Of a DNA stretch of 64,000 nt, positions 1 to 7,979 are shown in pieces; position 1 is the first letter of the stretch; every line of letters starts with the position of its first letter. The stretch lies in NCBI RefSeq assembly GCF_023015805.1, contig NZ_JALKBA010000018.1:1-64000 (forward strand), written 5' to 3'. A program made the position numbers and the translations under genes. The DNA is from Cellulophaga sp. F20128. Its GTDB lineage: Bacteria; Bacteroidota; Bacteroidia; Flavobacteriales; Flavobacteriaceae. The notes under the pieces were generated by a model that worked only from the letters and a program-made list of their open reading frames with translations, made no database searches and was not told the origin of the DNA.

Positions 1-2
1 AA

Positions 3-491
3 GTATTATTACCACAAATCATTGTTGATGCTTTACAACCTAATATTGTAGAACTTGCAATTGCTACCGATGATTTATCGCTACTAGTTGACGCCTTACA
101 ACAAGCTGATGCTGGCCTGGTGGAATTACTTGGTACTGATGGGCCATTCACGGTTTTTGCTCCAACCAATGCTGCTTTTGCAGCACTACTAGACAATCTA
201 GGCGATGACTATATGAGTCTTGCAGATTTTGACACGGACGAAGAAAAAGAACTCCTTACAAACATACTTAAATATCACGTGGTTGCCGGTGCCGCAGTAA
301 AATCGACAGCCTTAACTGAAGGCCAAGTAATACCAACTGCAGCGGCGCAAAATGTAAGCATTAGCTTAACTGGCGGAGTATTTATCACAGATGCCAATAG
401 CAATAGTGCTGCGGTAACTACAGCCGATGTTATGGCAAGCAATGGTGTGGTTCATATAATAGACAAAGTATTATTACCAAGCACACATTAA
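3..491 (+). CDS. Multi-domain fasciclin (FAS1) protein, C-terminal part
   Basis: The frame is open from the left edge, so the start lies outside the window. The first residues, VLLPQ, look like the end of a preceding FAS1 repeat, because the same kind of sequence (IIDKVLLP) closes the protein. One full FAS1 domain follows, with the H1-type motif FTVFAPTNAAF and the H2-type motif GVVHIIDKVLLP. The protein therefore had at least two FAS1 repeats. FAS1 domains mediate adhesion or extracellular binding, and bacterial examples are secreted or lipid-anchored. A GTG at 120 opens the same frame but starts inside the domain, so it is not a credible start. A hairpin terminator follows the stop, which separates the gene from the carotenoid operon. 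Confidence 0.88.
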   Translation, partial: VLLPQIIVDALQPNIVELAIATDDLSLLVDALQQADAGLVELLGTDGPFTVFAPTNAAFAALLDNLGDDYMSLADFDTDEEKELLTNILKYHVVAGAAVKSTALTEGQVIPTAAAQNVSISLTGGVFITDANSNSAAVTTADVMASNGVVHIIDKVLLPSTH

Positions 492-525
492 ATTAATCTG
501 TTGGTTTGATTAATTTGGTTGTTGT

Positions 526-552
526 ACCGGTGATTTAACAATCACCGGTTTT
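526..552 (+). terminator. Rho-independent terminator after the FAS1 gene
   Basis: A perfect 10-bp stem (526-535 with 540-549, sequence ACCGGTGATT) closes a TAAC loop and is followed by four T. It lies 35 bp after the FAS1 stop and 51 bp before crtI, so it insulates the pigment operon. Confidence 0.75.
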
Positions 553-602
553 AACCTATAATTTTAAAATAGTATCTTACAAAACATAGGTACGAACGCA
601 CT

Positions 603-2066
603 ATGAAAAAAATTATTATAATCGGTTCCGGTTTTTCTTCCTTATCTGCAAGTTGTTACTTGGCAAAGGCTGGTTATGACGTTACAATTTTGGAAAAAAA
701 TGCAACTACTGGAGGCAGAGCAAGGCAGTTAAAAACAAAAGGTTTTGTTTTTGATATAGGACCTACTTTTTATTGGATGCCCGATGTCTTTGATACCTTT
801 TTTGCCGATTTTAATAAAAAAACAAGTGATTTTTACCACTTAGATCAGTTAAATCCCGCCTACAAAATATACTTTGACACCAATGATTCTATTGCTATTT
901 CTGAAGATTTTAAGGAAACCAGAAATACATTTGAAAAAATAGAACCAGGCAGTGGCAAACAATTAGATCGTTTTATAAATAAAGCTAGAATTAACTATGA
1001 AATCGCCATTAAAAATCTGGTATACAACCCAGGAGAGACCGTATTTGAGATTATTAACAGAAAAACCATAACCAAATTATACGAGTTTATACTTACCATT
1101 AAAAACCAGGTTTCTGGGTATGTGAAAAATGAAAAACTTCGTAAAGTATTAGAATTTCCTGTTTTGTTTTTAGGAGCTAAACCAAGCAATACCCCCTCCT
1201 TCTATAATTTTATGAATTATGCAGACCTTAAATTGGGCACATGGCACCCACAAGGCGGTATGTATAAAGTAGTAGAAGGCATGCAAACCTTAGCTCAAAG
1301 TCTCGGTGTACAAATAATTACGGATAGTCCTGTTCAAAAAATAGATATCCAAGATGGTGTGGTAAAAGGCGTTGAGAGTAAAGCTGGGTACCTAGAATGC
1401 GATATTTTACTAAGTGGCGCAGATTATCACCACACCGAAACCTTACTACCCCCTCAGTACAGACAATATTCTGAAAAATATTGGGATAAAAAAATATTTG
1501 CCCCATCTGCCCTTTTATTCTTTGTTGGTTTTGATAAAAAAATAGAAAAGGTAAATCACCATACCTTGTTTTTTGATACTGATTTTGAAGAACACGCAAA
1601 AACAATCTACGATACCAAAACATGGCCTAACAAACCGTTGTTCTACGCTAGCTTCCCGAGTAAAACAGATAGCACAAGCGCACCCAAGGATAAGGAGGCT
1701 GCCATCTTCTTGATACCGATTGCTCCGAACATAGAAGATACAGAAGCCCTTAGAGCACATTACTTTTCTCAGATTATTAGCCGAGTAGAAAAACTGACAG
1801 ACCAAAGTATTAAGGAACATATCTTGTTTCAAGAATCGTATTGCGTCTCTAATTTTAAAGACGACTACAACTCTTACAAAGGCAATGCCTATGGTTTAGC
1901 AAATACCTTATTACAAACCCATATATTAAGACCTAAATTAAAAAGTAAAAAAGTAGAAAATCTTTATTTCTGCGGACAATTAACCGTCCCTGGACCAGGG
2001 GTACCCCCATCCCTAATCTCTGGTAAGGTTGTAAGTGAACTTATTTTAAAACACAGTAAATTATGA
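603..2066 (+). CDS. crtI: Phytoene desaturase (CrtI-type, FAD-dependent)
   Basis: A 487-residue flavoprotein of the CrtI family, which desaturates phytoene stepwise to lycopene at the membrane. The N-terminus has the dinucleotide-binding fold (GSGFSSLSASCYLA from residue 8, then the acidic end of the second strand, LEKN). The C-terminal family signature is CGQLTVPGPGVPPSLISGK within the last 35 residues. The length is normal for the family. It is the first gene of the pigment operon. Its TGA overlaps the ATG of crtB as ATGA, which suggests translational coupling. CrtI enzymes differ in the number of desaturation steps and the sequence alone does not fix this. Lycopene is the expected product because a lycopene cyclase and a hydroxylase lie downstream. 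Confidence 0.93.
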   Translation: MKKIIIIGSGFSSLSASCYLAKAGYDVTILEKNATTGGRARQLKTKGFVFDIGPTFYWMPDVFDTFFADFNKKTSDFYHLDQLNPAYKIYFDTNDSIAISEDFKETRNTFEKIEPGSGKQLDRFINKARINYEIAIKNLVYNPGETVFEIINRKTITKLYEFILTIKNQVSGYVKNEKLRKVLEFPVLFLGAKPSNTPSFYNFMNYADLKLGTWHPQGGMYKVVEGMQTLAQSLGVQIITDSPVQKIDIQDGVVKGVESKAGYLECDILLSGADYHHTETLLPPQYRQYSEKYWDKKIFAPSALLFFVGFDKKIEKVNHHTLFFDTDFEEHAKTIYDTKTWPNKPLFYASFPSKTDSTSAPKDKEAAIFLIPIAPNIEDTEALRAHYFSQIISRVEKLTDQSIKEHILFQESYCVSNFKDDYNSYKGNAYGLANTLLQTHILRPKLKSKKVENLYFCGQLTVPGPGVPPSLISGKVVSELILKHSKL

Positions 2067-2899
2067 AAGCTCTGTTCGATTCTTCAAGTGTTAATTGTAG
2101 CAAATTAGTTACAAAAACATACAGCACCTCCTTTTCATTAGGAATACGGCTTTTTGCGCCCTCAATTAGACCTGCAATTTATTCAATTTATGGATTTGTC
2201 AGGTATGCAGATGAAATTGTTGATAGCTTTCAAGGCTATGACCAAGAGGTATTACTTCAGGAATTTGAAGATGACTACAAAAAATCCTTGGTGCGAAAAA
2301 TAAGCCTAAACCCTATCATAAACTCTTTTCAGCACGTAGTTAGACAGTATGATTTATTTGAGTATGTTGATGCTTTTTTAGCAAGTATGCGTCACGATCT
2401 TGACAAAACGGATTACAACACCAGAAAAGAATACAACGATTATATTTATGGCTCAGCAGATGTAGTAGGATTAATGTGTTTACGTGTTTTTGTAAACAAT
2501 GACAATGAGAAATTTAATCACTTAAAAGAATCGGCCCAGTACTTAGGCTCCGCTTTTCAAAAGGTAAATTTCTTAAGAGACTTTAAGGATGACATCAATG
2601 AATTGGGTAGATCTTATTTTCCCGAACTTGAGACAAACACGCTAACTCAGAACGCAAAAGAAAGCATCCTATTAGATATAGAGAACGATTTTAAAGAAGC
2701 ATACAAAGGCATAGTGCAATTACCTTTGGAAAGTAGAATGGGTGTATTTGTGGCCTATAAATACTATTCTAAGTTGCTTAAAAAGTTAAAAAAAGCAGAT
2801 ACTACCCGTATTATGAATAGTAGAATCCGAATTTCAAACCCCTTAAAGTTTATAATTTTAACCAAGGCATATATCCGACTTAAATTCAATATCATTTAA
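2063..2899 (+). CDS. crtB: Phytoene synthase (squalene/phytoene synthase family)
   Basis: A 278-residue prenyltransferase that condenses two geranylgeranyl diphosphates to phytoene, the first committed carotenoid step. Both aspartate-rich magnesium-diphosphate motifs are present: DEIVD at residues 50-54 and NFLRDFKDD around 169-177. The start overlaps the crtI stop by 4 bp. No geranylgeranyl diphosphate synthase (crtE) is in this window, so the precursor must come from a gene elsewhere. A dedicated squalene synthase is unlikely given the crtI partner. Confidence 0.93.
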   Translation: MKALFDSSSVNCSKLVTKTYSTSFSLGIRLFAPSIRPAIYSIYGFVRYADEIVDSFQGYDQEVLLQEFEDDYKKSLVRKISLNPIINSFQHVVRQYDLFEYVDAFLASMRHDLDKTDYNTRKEYNDYIYGSADVVGLMCLRVFVNNDNEKFNHLKESAQYLGSAFQKVNFLRDFKDDINELGRSYFPELETNTLTQNAKESILLDIENDFKEAYKGIVQLPLESRMGVFVAYKYYSKLLKKLKKADTTRIMNSRIRISNPLKFIILTKAYIRLKFNII

Positions 2900-2949
2900 G
2901 GTAAAACATGTAACTTTATAGTACTTTAATTTTACTGTATATTTATTGA

Positions 2950-3411
2950 ATGAAATTCGTTTTTTCCTTTGTGGTGCTCCTTTTCAATCTAACATCAGAT
3001 TGTACAACTATGACTGACCTTAGAAAGCAGTTTCACACCATTAAAACCCAAGAAGATTTAAAAGAATTTATCAACGCAACAAAAGATAGTAAGTGCCCTA
3101 AAGTAACACCTTATATTGCCTCATGCACAATGAAAAAAGCAGAGTACACCATATGGCCTTTTAAAAAATTAGCTTATTTTAATGAAGGCAAAAAAGCTTT
3201 AGAGCTTTATATTGAACAAAACCCAAAGGATATTGAAGCGCGATATGTTCGCTTTTTAGTTCAGCGTAATACGCCCACTTTTTTAGGGTATACTACAAGA
3301 ATTGCAGGAGATAAAAAATTCATTAACGATCATATTTCTACTGCTAATTTACCAGAAGAATACAAGAGCACAATTTTAATTAACGTTAACACCATAAGTC
3401 CAAACAAATGA
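2950..3411 (+). CDS. Unknown protein inside the carotenoid operon
   Basis: A 153-residue protein of no family I can name with confidence. It has a short hydrophobic N-terminus (residues 1-15) followed by Cys18, which could be a signal peptide or a weak lipobox. The rest is soluble, lysine-rich and mostly helical in appearance; the stretch from about residue 75 to 105 (KKALELYIEQNPKDIEARY) resembles a tetratricopeptide helix pair. It starts 50 bp after crtB and overlaps crtZ by 4 bp (ATGA), so it is co-translated with the hydroxylase. Position implies a role in pigment synthesis, delivery or placement, but this is inference only. Confidence 0.75.
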   Translation: MKFVFSFVVLLFNLTSDCTTMTDLRKQFHTIKTQEDLKEFINATKDSKCPKVTPYIASCTMKKAEYTIWPFKKLAYFNEGKKALELYIEQNPKDIEARYVRFLVQRNTPTFLGYTTRIAGDKKFINDHISTANLPEEYKSTILINVNTISPNK

Positions 3412-3866
3412 CAATAGCCCTATACATACTAATTACCCTTGGTACATTTGCTGTTATGGAAGTTGTAACCTGGTTAACACATAAATTTGTAATGCACGGT
3501 TTTTTATGGTATTTACACGCAGATCATCATCAGCCAAAGTACCCACATCCCTTTGAAAAAAACGATTTATTCTTTGTTATTTTTGCCATACCAAGTATCG
3601 CTTTATTTTATTTTGGCATTCGTCCTGCACTTAATTTTTTATTTTTTATTGGGCTTGGAATCTTATTTTATGGAATTGCCTATTTTTTAATTCATGATGT
3701 TTTAATTCACCAACGATTTAAATGGTTCAAGAATACAAAAAATAGCTATTTAATTGGGTTACGAAAAGCGCATAAGGTGCATCACAAACACTTAGACAAA
3801 CATCAAGGTGAATGTTTTGGAATGCTATTTGTTCCAAAAAAATACCATACCCAATACAAACAGTAA
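3408..3866 (+). CDS. crtZ: Beta-carotene 3-hydroxylase (fatty acid hydroxylase superfamily)
   Basis: A 152-residue integral membrane di-iron hydroxylase. It carries the histidine boxes of the family: H25/H30 (HX4H), H37 with H40-H41 (HX2HH), H96/H101 (HX4H) and H122 with H125-H126 (HX2HH), set between hydrophobic segments. The known reaction is hydroxylation of beta-carotene at C3 and C3' to give beta-cryptoxanthin and zeaxanthin. The length is typical of bacterial CrtZ. It overlaps the unknown gene before it by 4 bp and the cyclase after it by 1 bp (TAATG). No crtW ketolase is nearby, so zeaxanthin is the predicted end product of this cluster. Confidence 0.9.
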   Translation: MTIALYILITLGTFAVMEVVTWLTHKFVMHGFLWYLHADHHQPKYPHPFEKNDLFFVIFAIPSIALFYFGIRPALNFLFFIGLGILFYGIAYFLIHDVLIHQRFKWFKNTKNSYLIGLRKAHKVHHKHLDKHQGECFGMLFVPKKYHTQYKQ

Positions 3867-4558
3867 TGAAGCCTTTTTACTATTTACTTATAGATATTAC
3901 CTGCATAAGTGTCCCGCTCCTTGCTAGCTTTTACAAAAAACATCCATTTTATAAAAAATGGCCCTCTTTTTTTAAAGCATGTCTTCTTGTGGCCCTATTT
4001 TTTATAGTATGGGATTATTGGTTTACTGCTATTAAAGTATGGGGATTTAATACAGACTACCTTAGTGGTTTATTCATAGGCGAACTCCCTATAGAAGAAA
4101 TTTTATTTTTTATAGCCATACCCTACGCCTGTGTATTTACTTATTTTGCCTTATTATTTTTAGTAAAGAAGAATCCTTTACAAAAAATTGAAAAATACAT
4201 CACCTATGTACTCATCACTATATGTATGGTGGTAGCCGTACTGTTTTACGACAAGTTATATACTTTTACCACTGCCTTTGTAGCTGTCCTTTTTCTTGTA
4301 TACGTAAGCTATAAAAAAGTGAACTTAAGTTATCATTACCTCACCTACCTATTAATCATTCCGTTTTTTTTAGGTAGTAATGGAATCCTTACAGGTAGTT
4401 TATTGGAAAGTCCCATAGTGTGGTACAACGATGCTGAAAATTTAGGAATTAGAATTGGCACCATACCTATAGAAGACAGCGTTTACGGTTTAATTCTAAT
4501 TTTTATGAATATTGAATTGTTTCGCTTTTTTAATAAAAAGAAACAACCTGTTATTTAA
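3866..4558 (+). CDS. crtY: Lycopene beta-cyclase, fused CrtYcd membrane type
   Basis: A 230-residue multi-spanning protein made of two related halves, as in fused CrtYc-CrtYd cyclases of Bacteroidota, archaea and fungi; this is not the flavoprotein CrtY/CrtL type. Each half holds the conserved acidic signature: ELPIEEILFF around residues 73-82 and TIPIEDSVYG in the second half. It would cyclise both ends of lycopene to beta-carotene. I start it at the ATG overlapping the crtZ stop as TAATG, because the longer frame from 3812 would run deep into crtZ and add a non-membrane extension. Its TAA overlaps the stop of the convergent photolyase. Confidence 0.85.
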   Translation: MKPFYYLLIDITCISVPLLASFYKKHPFYKKWPSFFKACLLVALFFIVWDYWFTAIKVWGFNTDYLSGLFIGELPIEEILFFIAIPYACVFTYFALLFLVKKNPLQKIEKYITYVLITICMVVAVLFYDKLYTFTTAFVAVLFLVYVSYKKVNLSYHYLTYLLIIPFFLGSNGILTGSLLESPIVWYNDAENLGIRIGTIPIEDSVYGLILIFMNIELFRFFNKKKQPVI

Positions 4559-5844
4559 TTCTCTATCCCTTCCTTATATACCTTTAGCGCTCTTTCTCTG
4601 GCCTCTTTATGCGCCACCATAGGATGTGGATAATCTAAGGTATCTAATTCCGGAATCCATTTTTTTACATATATAAAGTCTTTATCAAACTTTTTCAACT
4701 GTGTAATAGGATTAAATATTCTAAAATAAGGAGCAGCATCACAACCTGTGCCCGCAGCCCATTGCCAATTTCCGTTATTGGAAGCCAATTCATAATCCAT
4801 TAACTTTTTAGCAAAATAGGCCTCACCCCATTGCCAATCTATTAACAAATGTTTACACAGAAAACCAGCAGTAATCATCCGCACCCTATTGTGCATAAAG
4901 CCAGTTTGGTTCAATTGTCGCATTCCTGCATCTACCATAGGGTAGCCTGTAGTACCAGAACACCACTTATCAAAATCAACTTTATTATTGCGCCATTGAA
5001 TTCCGTCATACTTAGATCTAAAATTTTGGGTAACTACTTTCGGGAAATGATACAGGATTTGAGTAAAAAATTCTCTCCATATTAATTCACTCAAGAAAAC
5101 ACTTTCCTCTCCCTTTAACCCTCGTACTAACGACCGAACACTCACAGTTCCAAAACGCAAATGAGGTCCTAAATAGGTGGTCATATCATCTGCAGGAAAA
5201 TCTCTTTTGGCCGCATAAATTTCTAAATGTGTTAGATTATACGGCTTAACGGCAATAGTAGATGCCACAAACCCCAAGTCATTTAAGGAAGGGAAATCGA
5301 CAGACAACTCTAACAACTTCCCTTTTAAAGTACATTTTTGTTCTTGGATATATTCTGTTTTTAATAGAGACAACCATTTGTTTTTATAGGGAGTGTAAAC
5401 CGTATAAGGACCTCCGTCATTTTTAAGAACATCATGCTCCTCAAAAATAACACTGTCCTTATACGAAGTTACCTTTATGTTGTTTTCTTTTAAAAGCGCA
5501 TTTATCTTAGCATCGCGCTGCAGGGCATAAGGCTCATAATCTTTATTGTAAAAAACACTTTTCACCGTATAGGTCCTGATCAATTCTTTCCAAGATTCCT
5601 CTGGGGTTGCATGCATACAAAGCAGGCCACTATTAAATTTCTTCAAGCTATTATTTACCTCTGATAAGGTTTGATGAATAAACGTTACCCTTGCATCATC
5701 CTCATCCAATTCACTTAAAATATTGGGATCAAAAATAAAAATTGGCACTACCCTATTACCAGAATTTAATGCCTGACAAAGTGCCGTATTATCTTCCAAC
5801 CTTAAATCCCTTCTAAACCAAAAAATGGAAATATTTTCGCTCAT
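4555..5844 (-). CDS. phrB: Cryptochrome/photolyase family protein (deoxyribodipyrimidine photolyase)
   Basis: A 429-residue class I type photolyase, which repairs cyclobutane pyrimidine dimers in DNA using reduced FAD and light. The N-terminal antenna-binding domain opens with WFRRDLRLEDN (residues 9-19). The C-terminal FAD domain carries the family core MVDAGMRQLNQTGFMHNR, then NNGNWQWAAGTGCDA and FRIFNP. The length is a little short of the 450-470 common in proteobacteria but usual for flavobacteria. It runs tail to tail with crtY and the two stop codons overlap. A TTG-N17-TATTTTTG promoter lies 25 bp upstream. Cryptochrome-like signalling cannot be excluded. Confidence 0.9.
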   Translation of the reverse strand: MSENISIFWFRRDLRLEDNTALCQALNSGNRVVPIFIFDPNILSELDEDDARVTFIHQTLSEVNNSLKKFNSGLLCMHATPEESWKELIRTYTVKSVFYNKDYEPYALQRDAKINALLKENNIKVTSYKDSVIFEEHDVLKNDGGPYTVYTPYKNKWLSLLKTEYIQEQKCTLKGKLLELSVDFPSLNDLGFVASTIAVKPYNLTHLEIYAAKRDFPADDMTTYLGPHLRFGTVSVRSLVRGLKGEESVFLSELIWREFFTQILYHFPKVVTQNFRSKYDGIQWRNNKVDFDKWCSGTTGYPMVDAGMRQLNQTGFMHNRVRMITAGFLCKHLLIDWQWGEAYFAKKLMDYELASNNGNWQWAAGTGCDAAPYFRIFNPITQLKKFDKDFIYVKKWIPELDTLDYPHPMVAHKEARERALKVYKEGIEN

Positions 5845-5868
5845 ACTACTGATAAAATCAATCTACTT

Positions 5869-5896
5869 CAAAAATAACATCTATTCATGTAAACAA
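5869..5896 (-). promoter_or_regulatory. Bacteroidota-type promoter of the photolyase gene
   Basis: On the minus strand a -33 TTG (5894-5896) is followed after 17 bases by TATTTTTG (5869-5876), which matches the Bacteroidota consensus TTG / TAnnTTTG. A start about 7 bases downstream would give an untranslated leader of about 18 nt before the ATG at 5844. Confidence 0.5.
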
Positions 5897-6036
5897 GGCA
5901 GTATCTGCACAATTTATCACTGCCATCATTACGAGATCGTGAATAAATTTGAAAATAAAATTCTAGAAGTTTTAATATCTACGACACATAGTTATATTTG
6001 CAGCGCTAATCTCTTGTTTAGAACAAACAAGTGTAA

Positions 6037-6120
6037 GCCCACGTGGCGGAATTGGTAGACGTGCTACCTTGAGGGGGTAGTGTTCTTATGGACGTGCTGG
6101 TTCGACTCCAGTCGTGGGCA
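6037..6120 (+). tRNA. trnL: tRNA-Leu (anticodon GAG)
   Basis: An 84-nt class II tRNA. The acceptor stem GCCCACG (6037-6043) pairs with CGTGGGC (6113-6119), with discriminator A at 6120. The anticodon arm CTACC/GGTAG encloses loop TTGAGGG with GAG at 6071-6073. A long variable arm follows, then a TTCGACT T-loop between CTGG and CCAG. GAG reads CUC and CUU leucine codons. The CCA end is not encoded. Confidence 0.96.
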
Positions 6121-6124
6121 CAAA

Positions 6125-6157
6125 AAAACCGTTTCATTTGATAATGAAACGGTTTTT
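6125..6157. terminator. Bidirectional terminator between tRNA-Leu and the DUF1080 gene
   Basis: The stem CCGTTTCATT (6129-6138) pairs with AATGAAACGG (6143-6152) around a TGAT loop. It is flanked by an A-run on the left and a T-run on the right, so it can stop the tRNA transcript and the convergent minus-strand transcript. Confidence 0.8.
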
Positions 6158-6177
6158 AATTTTTAGTTTACACCAAA

Positions 6178-6891
6178 CTAAAGGTCTTTAATTTTTACAT
6201 TTCTGTACCAAACGCCAGCTCCGTGATCCTGTAGCGCTAAATACCCATCGTTGGTTTTTCCATAATCTGGATAGTCGTTCCACTTTCCACTATTGCGCCT
6301 TTCTTTCCAATCATCGCTATATTTATTAAACTCCACAATTTTTTCACCATTAAGCCAATGCTCTGTATGTCCATTATTAAAAATAATTTTACTGGTATTC
6401 CACTCACCTACAGCCTTTAATTCCTTTTTATCATTTGCTATATGCATTTGGTAATTAGCCCCTGCATATTGCGAATCATCTATGTCTGGATAGCCGTCAT
6501 CATCTAAAACCTGATATTCTGGACCAGTTTGATAAGGAGAATGATAGATTGTATCCTCTACAACATGATAAAAAACACCACTATTCCCTACTTTACTTAT
6601 CTTCCATTCAAACACCAATTCAAAATTATCATATGTTTTAGTGCTAATAACATCACCACCAACATCTCCTGCTTTCCCAAAACATTCAATGATGCCATCT
6701 TTAATAGACCAGTTGTCTGGTAATTCTTCTTTATTATATCCTCTCCAGTCGGTTGCATTCGTTAAAGAAACCCAATCATTAACAATTGGCGTTTCAACTA
6801 GTTCAACTTCTTTTTCTGTTACCGCTTCTTTTTTTTCCTTGCACGCGCCCATTAGTACTACAATGCTAAGTGCTCCAATAATTTTTCTCAT
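6178..6891 (-). CDS. DUF1080 (3-keto-disaccharide hydrolase-like) lipoprotein
   Basis: A 237-residue lipoprotein: the signal MRKIIGALSIVVLMGAC ends in a lipobox with Cys17. The rest is one DUF1080 (concanavalin-like jelly roll) domain with family features such as DNFELVFEWKI, GNSGVFYHV, GPEYQVLDDDG and, at the end, GYLALQDHGAGVWYRNVKI. The family is described as 3-keto-glucoside hydrolases or carbohydrate-binding modules of cell-surface enzymes. I chose the ATG at 6891 because it places the signal peptide at the N-terminus, although the frame stays open to 6954. It stands alone, convergent with tRNA-Leu and divergent from the AraC gene. The substrate is unknown. Confidence 0.87.
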   Translation of the reverse strand: MRKIIGALSIVVLMGACKEKKEAVTEKEVELVETPIVNDWVSLTNATDWRGYNKEELPDNWSIKDGIIECFGKAGDVGGDVISTKTYDNFELVFEWKISKVGNSGVFYHVVEDTIYHSPYQTGPEYQVLDDDGYPDIDDSQYAGANYQMHIANDKKELKAVGEWNTSKIIFNNGHTEHWLNGEKIVEFNKYSDDWKERRNSGKWNDYPDYGKTNDGYLALQDHGAGVWYRNVKIKDL

Positions 6892-7036
6892 CGTTCTTTT
6901 TGAATTTAAAATACGCACTAAATATATCAATTTATTATAAATATTAGTTTCCATAAATTAAACTTTAAATCCATAGTATTCCAATGCAAAAAGTTATACT
7001 ATATTAACTATATCCTTATCTTTACGGCTTCATACA

Positions 7037-7882
7037 ATGAAAGTATATCCTTTTAAAATACCCAAACCGTTAAACAACAACCTCATTATACAGGTTGATG
7101 AAGAAGATATTTTTTACAACAAACTACATCAACACCAAGAAATTCAGATTTCATATATCCAAAAAGGTACAGGAACCCTACTAGTAGCAGACAGTATACA
7201 TACCTATAACCCGGGCGAACTTTACGTTATAGGCAGCAACTTACCTCACGTTTTTCAATGCGACGCCAATAACTTAGGGAAGTCGAAAATGGTATCTATT
7301 TTTTTTACCAAACAATCCTTTGGAGAAAAATTTTTTGACACCGTAGAGATGAACGAATTGCATTCTTTTTTTAAAAATGCCGGCTCAGGGTTTAAGGCAA
7401 CAAGCCTTCCTTTAGCCTTGGAAAATAGCATAAGGACAATTGTGGATTTATCTATTTTAAACAGTTTCATTGTACTTATACAACTCCTTCAAAACTTGAG
7501 TCACGCAAAGGTTAAAACACTTACATCCTTTGTATATCCTAAAAACATTACAGATGCAGATGGCAAGCGCATGCAAATTATTTTTGATTATGCCATATCT
7601 AATTTTACGAATGAAATTACCCTACAATCCGTAGCAGATCTCGTATTTATGACCCCTAATGCATTTTGCAGATATTTTAAACAACGAACAAATAAAACTT
7701 TTTTTCAATTTCTAATTGAACTACGTCTAGAATACGCATGCAAGCTTTTAAAAACTGAAAGCGAGATGTCTGTAGAGGATATTTCAATTAAATCTGGTTT
7801 TAATAACCTATCCAACTTCAATCGGAAATTTAAAGAATATAAAAATAGCACCCCTAAGAGATACAAGAACTATAATTATTAA
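7037..7882 (+). CDS. AraC-family transcriptional regulator, probable regulator of the hydroxyproline operon
   Basis: A 281-residue regulator with an N-terminal cupin-type sensing domain (HQHQEIQISYIQKG near residue 35, then PGELYVIGSNLPHVFQ) and a C-terminal pair of helix-turn-helix motifs from about residue 185. The second recognition region has the AraC signature SGFNNLSNFNRKFKEY. It lies 97 bp ahead of and in the same direction as the hydroxyproline catabolic genes, which makes it the likely local activator; the inducer is inferred only from position. It is clearly paralogous to the AraC regulator at 50379-51251, sharing FCRYFK, TNKTF and SGFNN. A TATCTTTA element 12 bp before the ATG resembles a -7 box. 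Confidence 0.88.
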   Translation: MKVYPFKIPKPLNNNLIIQVDEEDIFYNKLHQHQEIQISYIQKGTGTLLVADSIHTYNPGELYVIGSNLPHVFQCDANNLGKSKMVSIFFTKQSFGEKFFDTVEMNELHSFFKNAGSGFKATSLPLALENSIRTIVDLSILNSFIVLIQLLQNLSHAKVKTLTSFVYPKNITDADGKRMQIIFDYAISNFTNEITLQSVADLVFMTPNAFCRYFKQRTNKTFFQFLIELRLEYACKLLKTESEMSVEDISIKSGFNNLSNFNRKFKEYKNSTPKRYKNYNY

Positions 7883-7942
7883 TACGGTAACATAGTATCG
7901 GTTTTAGGTAATATGAACAATAGAAGTCTTTACAATTACCCC

Positions 7943-7950
7943 TAATTTTG
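7943..7950 (+). promoter_or_regulatory. Putative -7 element of the hydroxyproline operon
   Basis: TAATTTTG matches the Bacteroidota -7 consensus TAnnTTTG and lies 29 bp before the ATG of the first catabolic gene. No convincing -33 TTG was found at the right distance, so expression may depend on an activator. Confidence 0.35.
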
Positions 7951-7979
7951 TTTTTAACATTTATTAAAAATAAAAAATT

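Noticed and set aside
3812-3865. An upstream start for the lycopene cyclase inside crtZ
   Set aside because: It would overlap crtZ by 55 bp and add a soluble extension; the TAATG overlap start gives the normal membrane protein.
5825-6058. A plus-strand frame crossing the photolyase start and the tRNA
   Set aside because: It overlaps the photolyase start, its promoter and the tRNA, and has a low-complexity, non-protein look.
6037-6120. tRNA-Leu as an integration site of a mobile element
   Set aside because: No integrase, no direct repeat of the tRNA end and no foreign genes are near; the flanks are ordinary.
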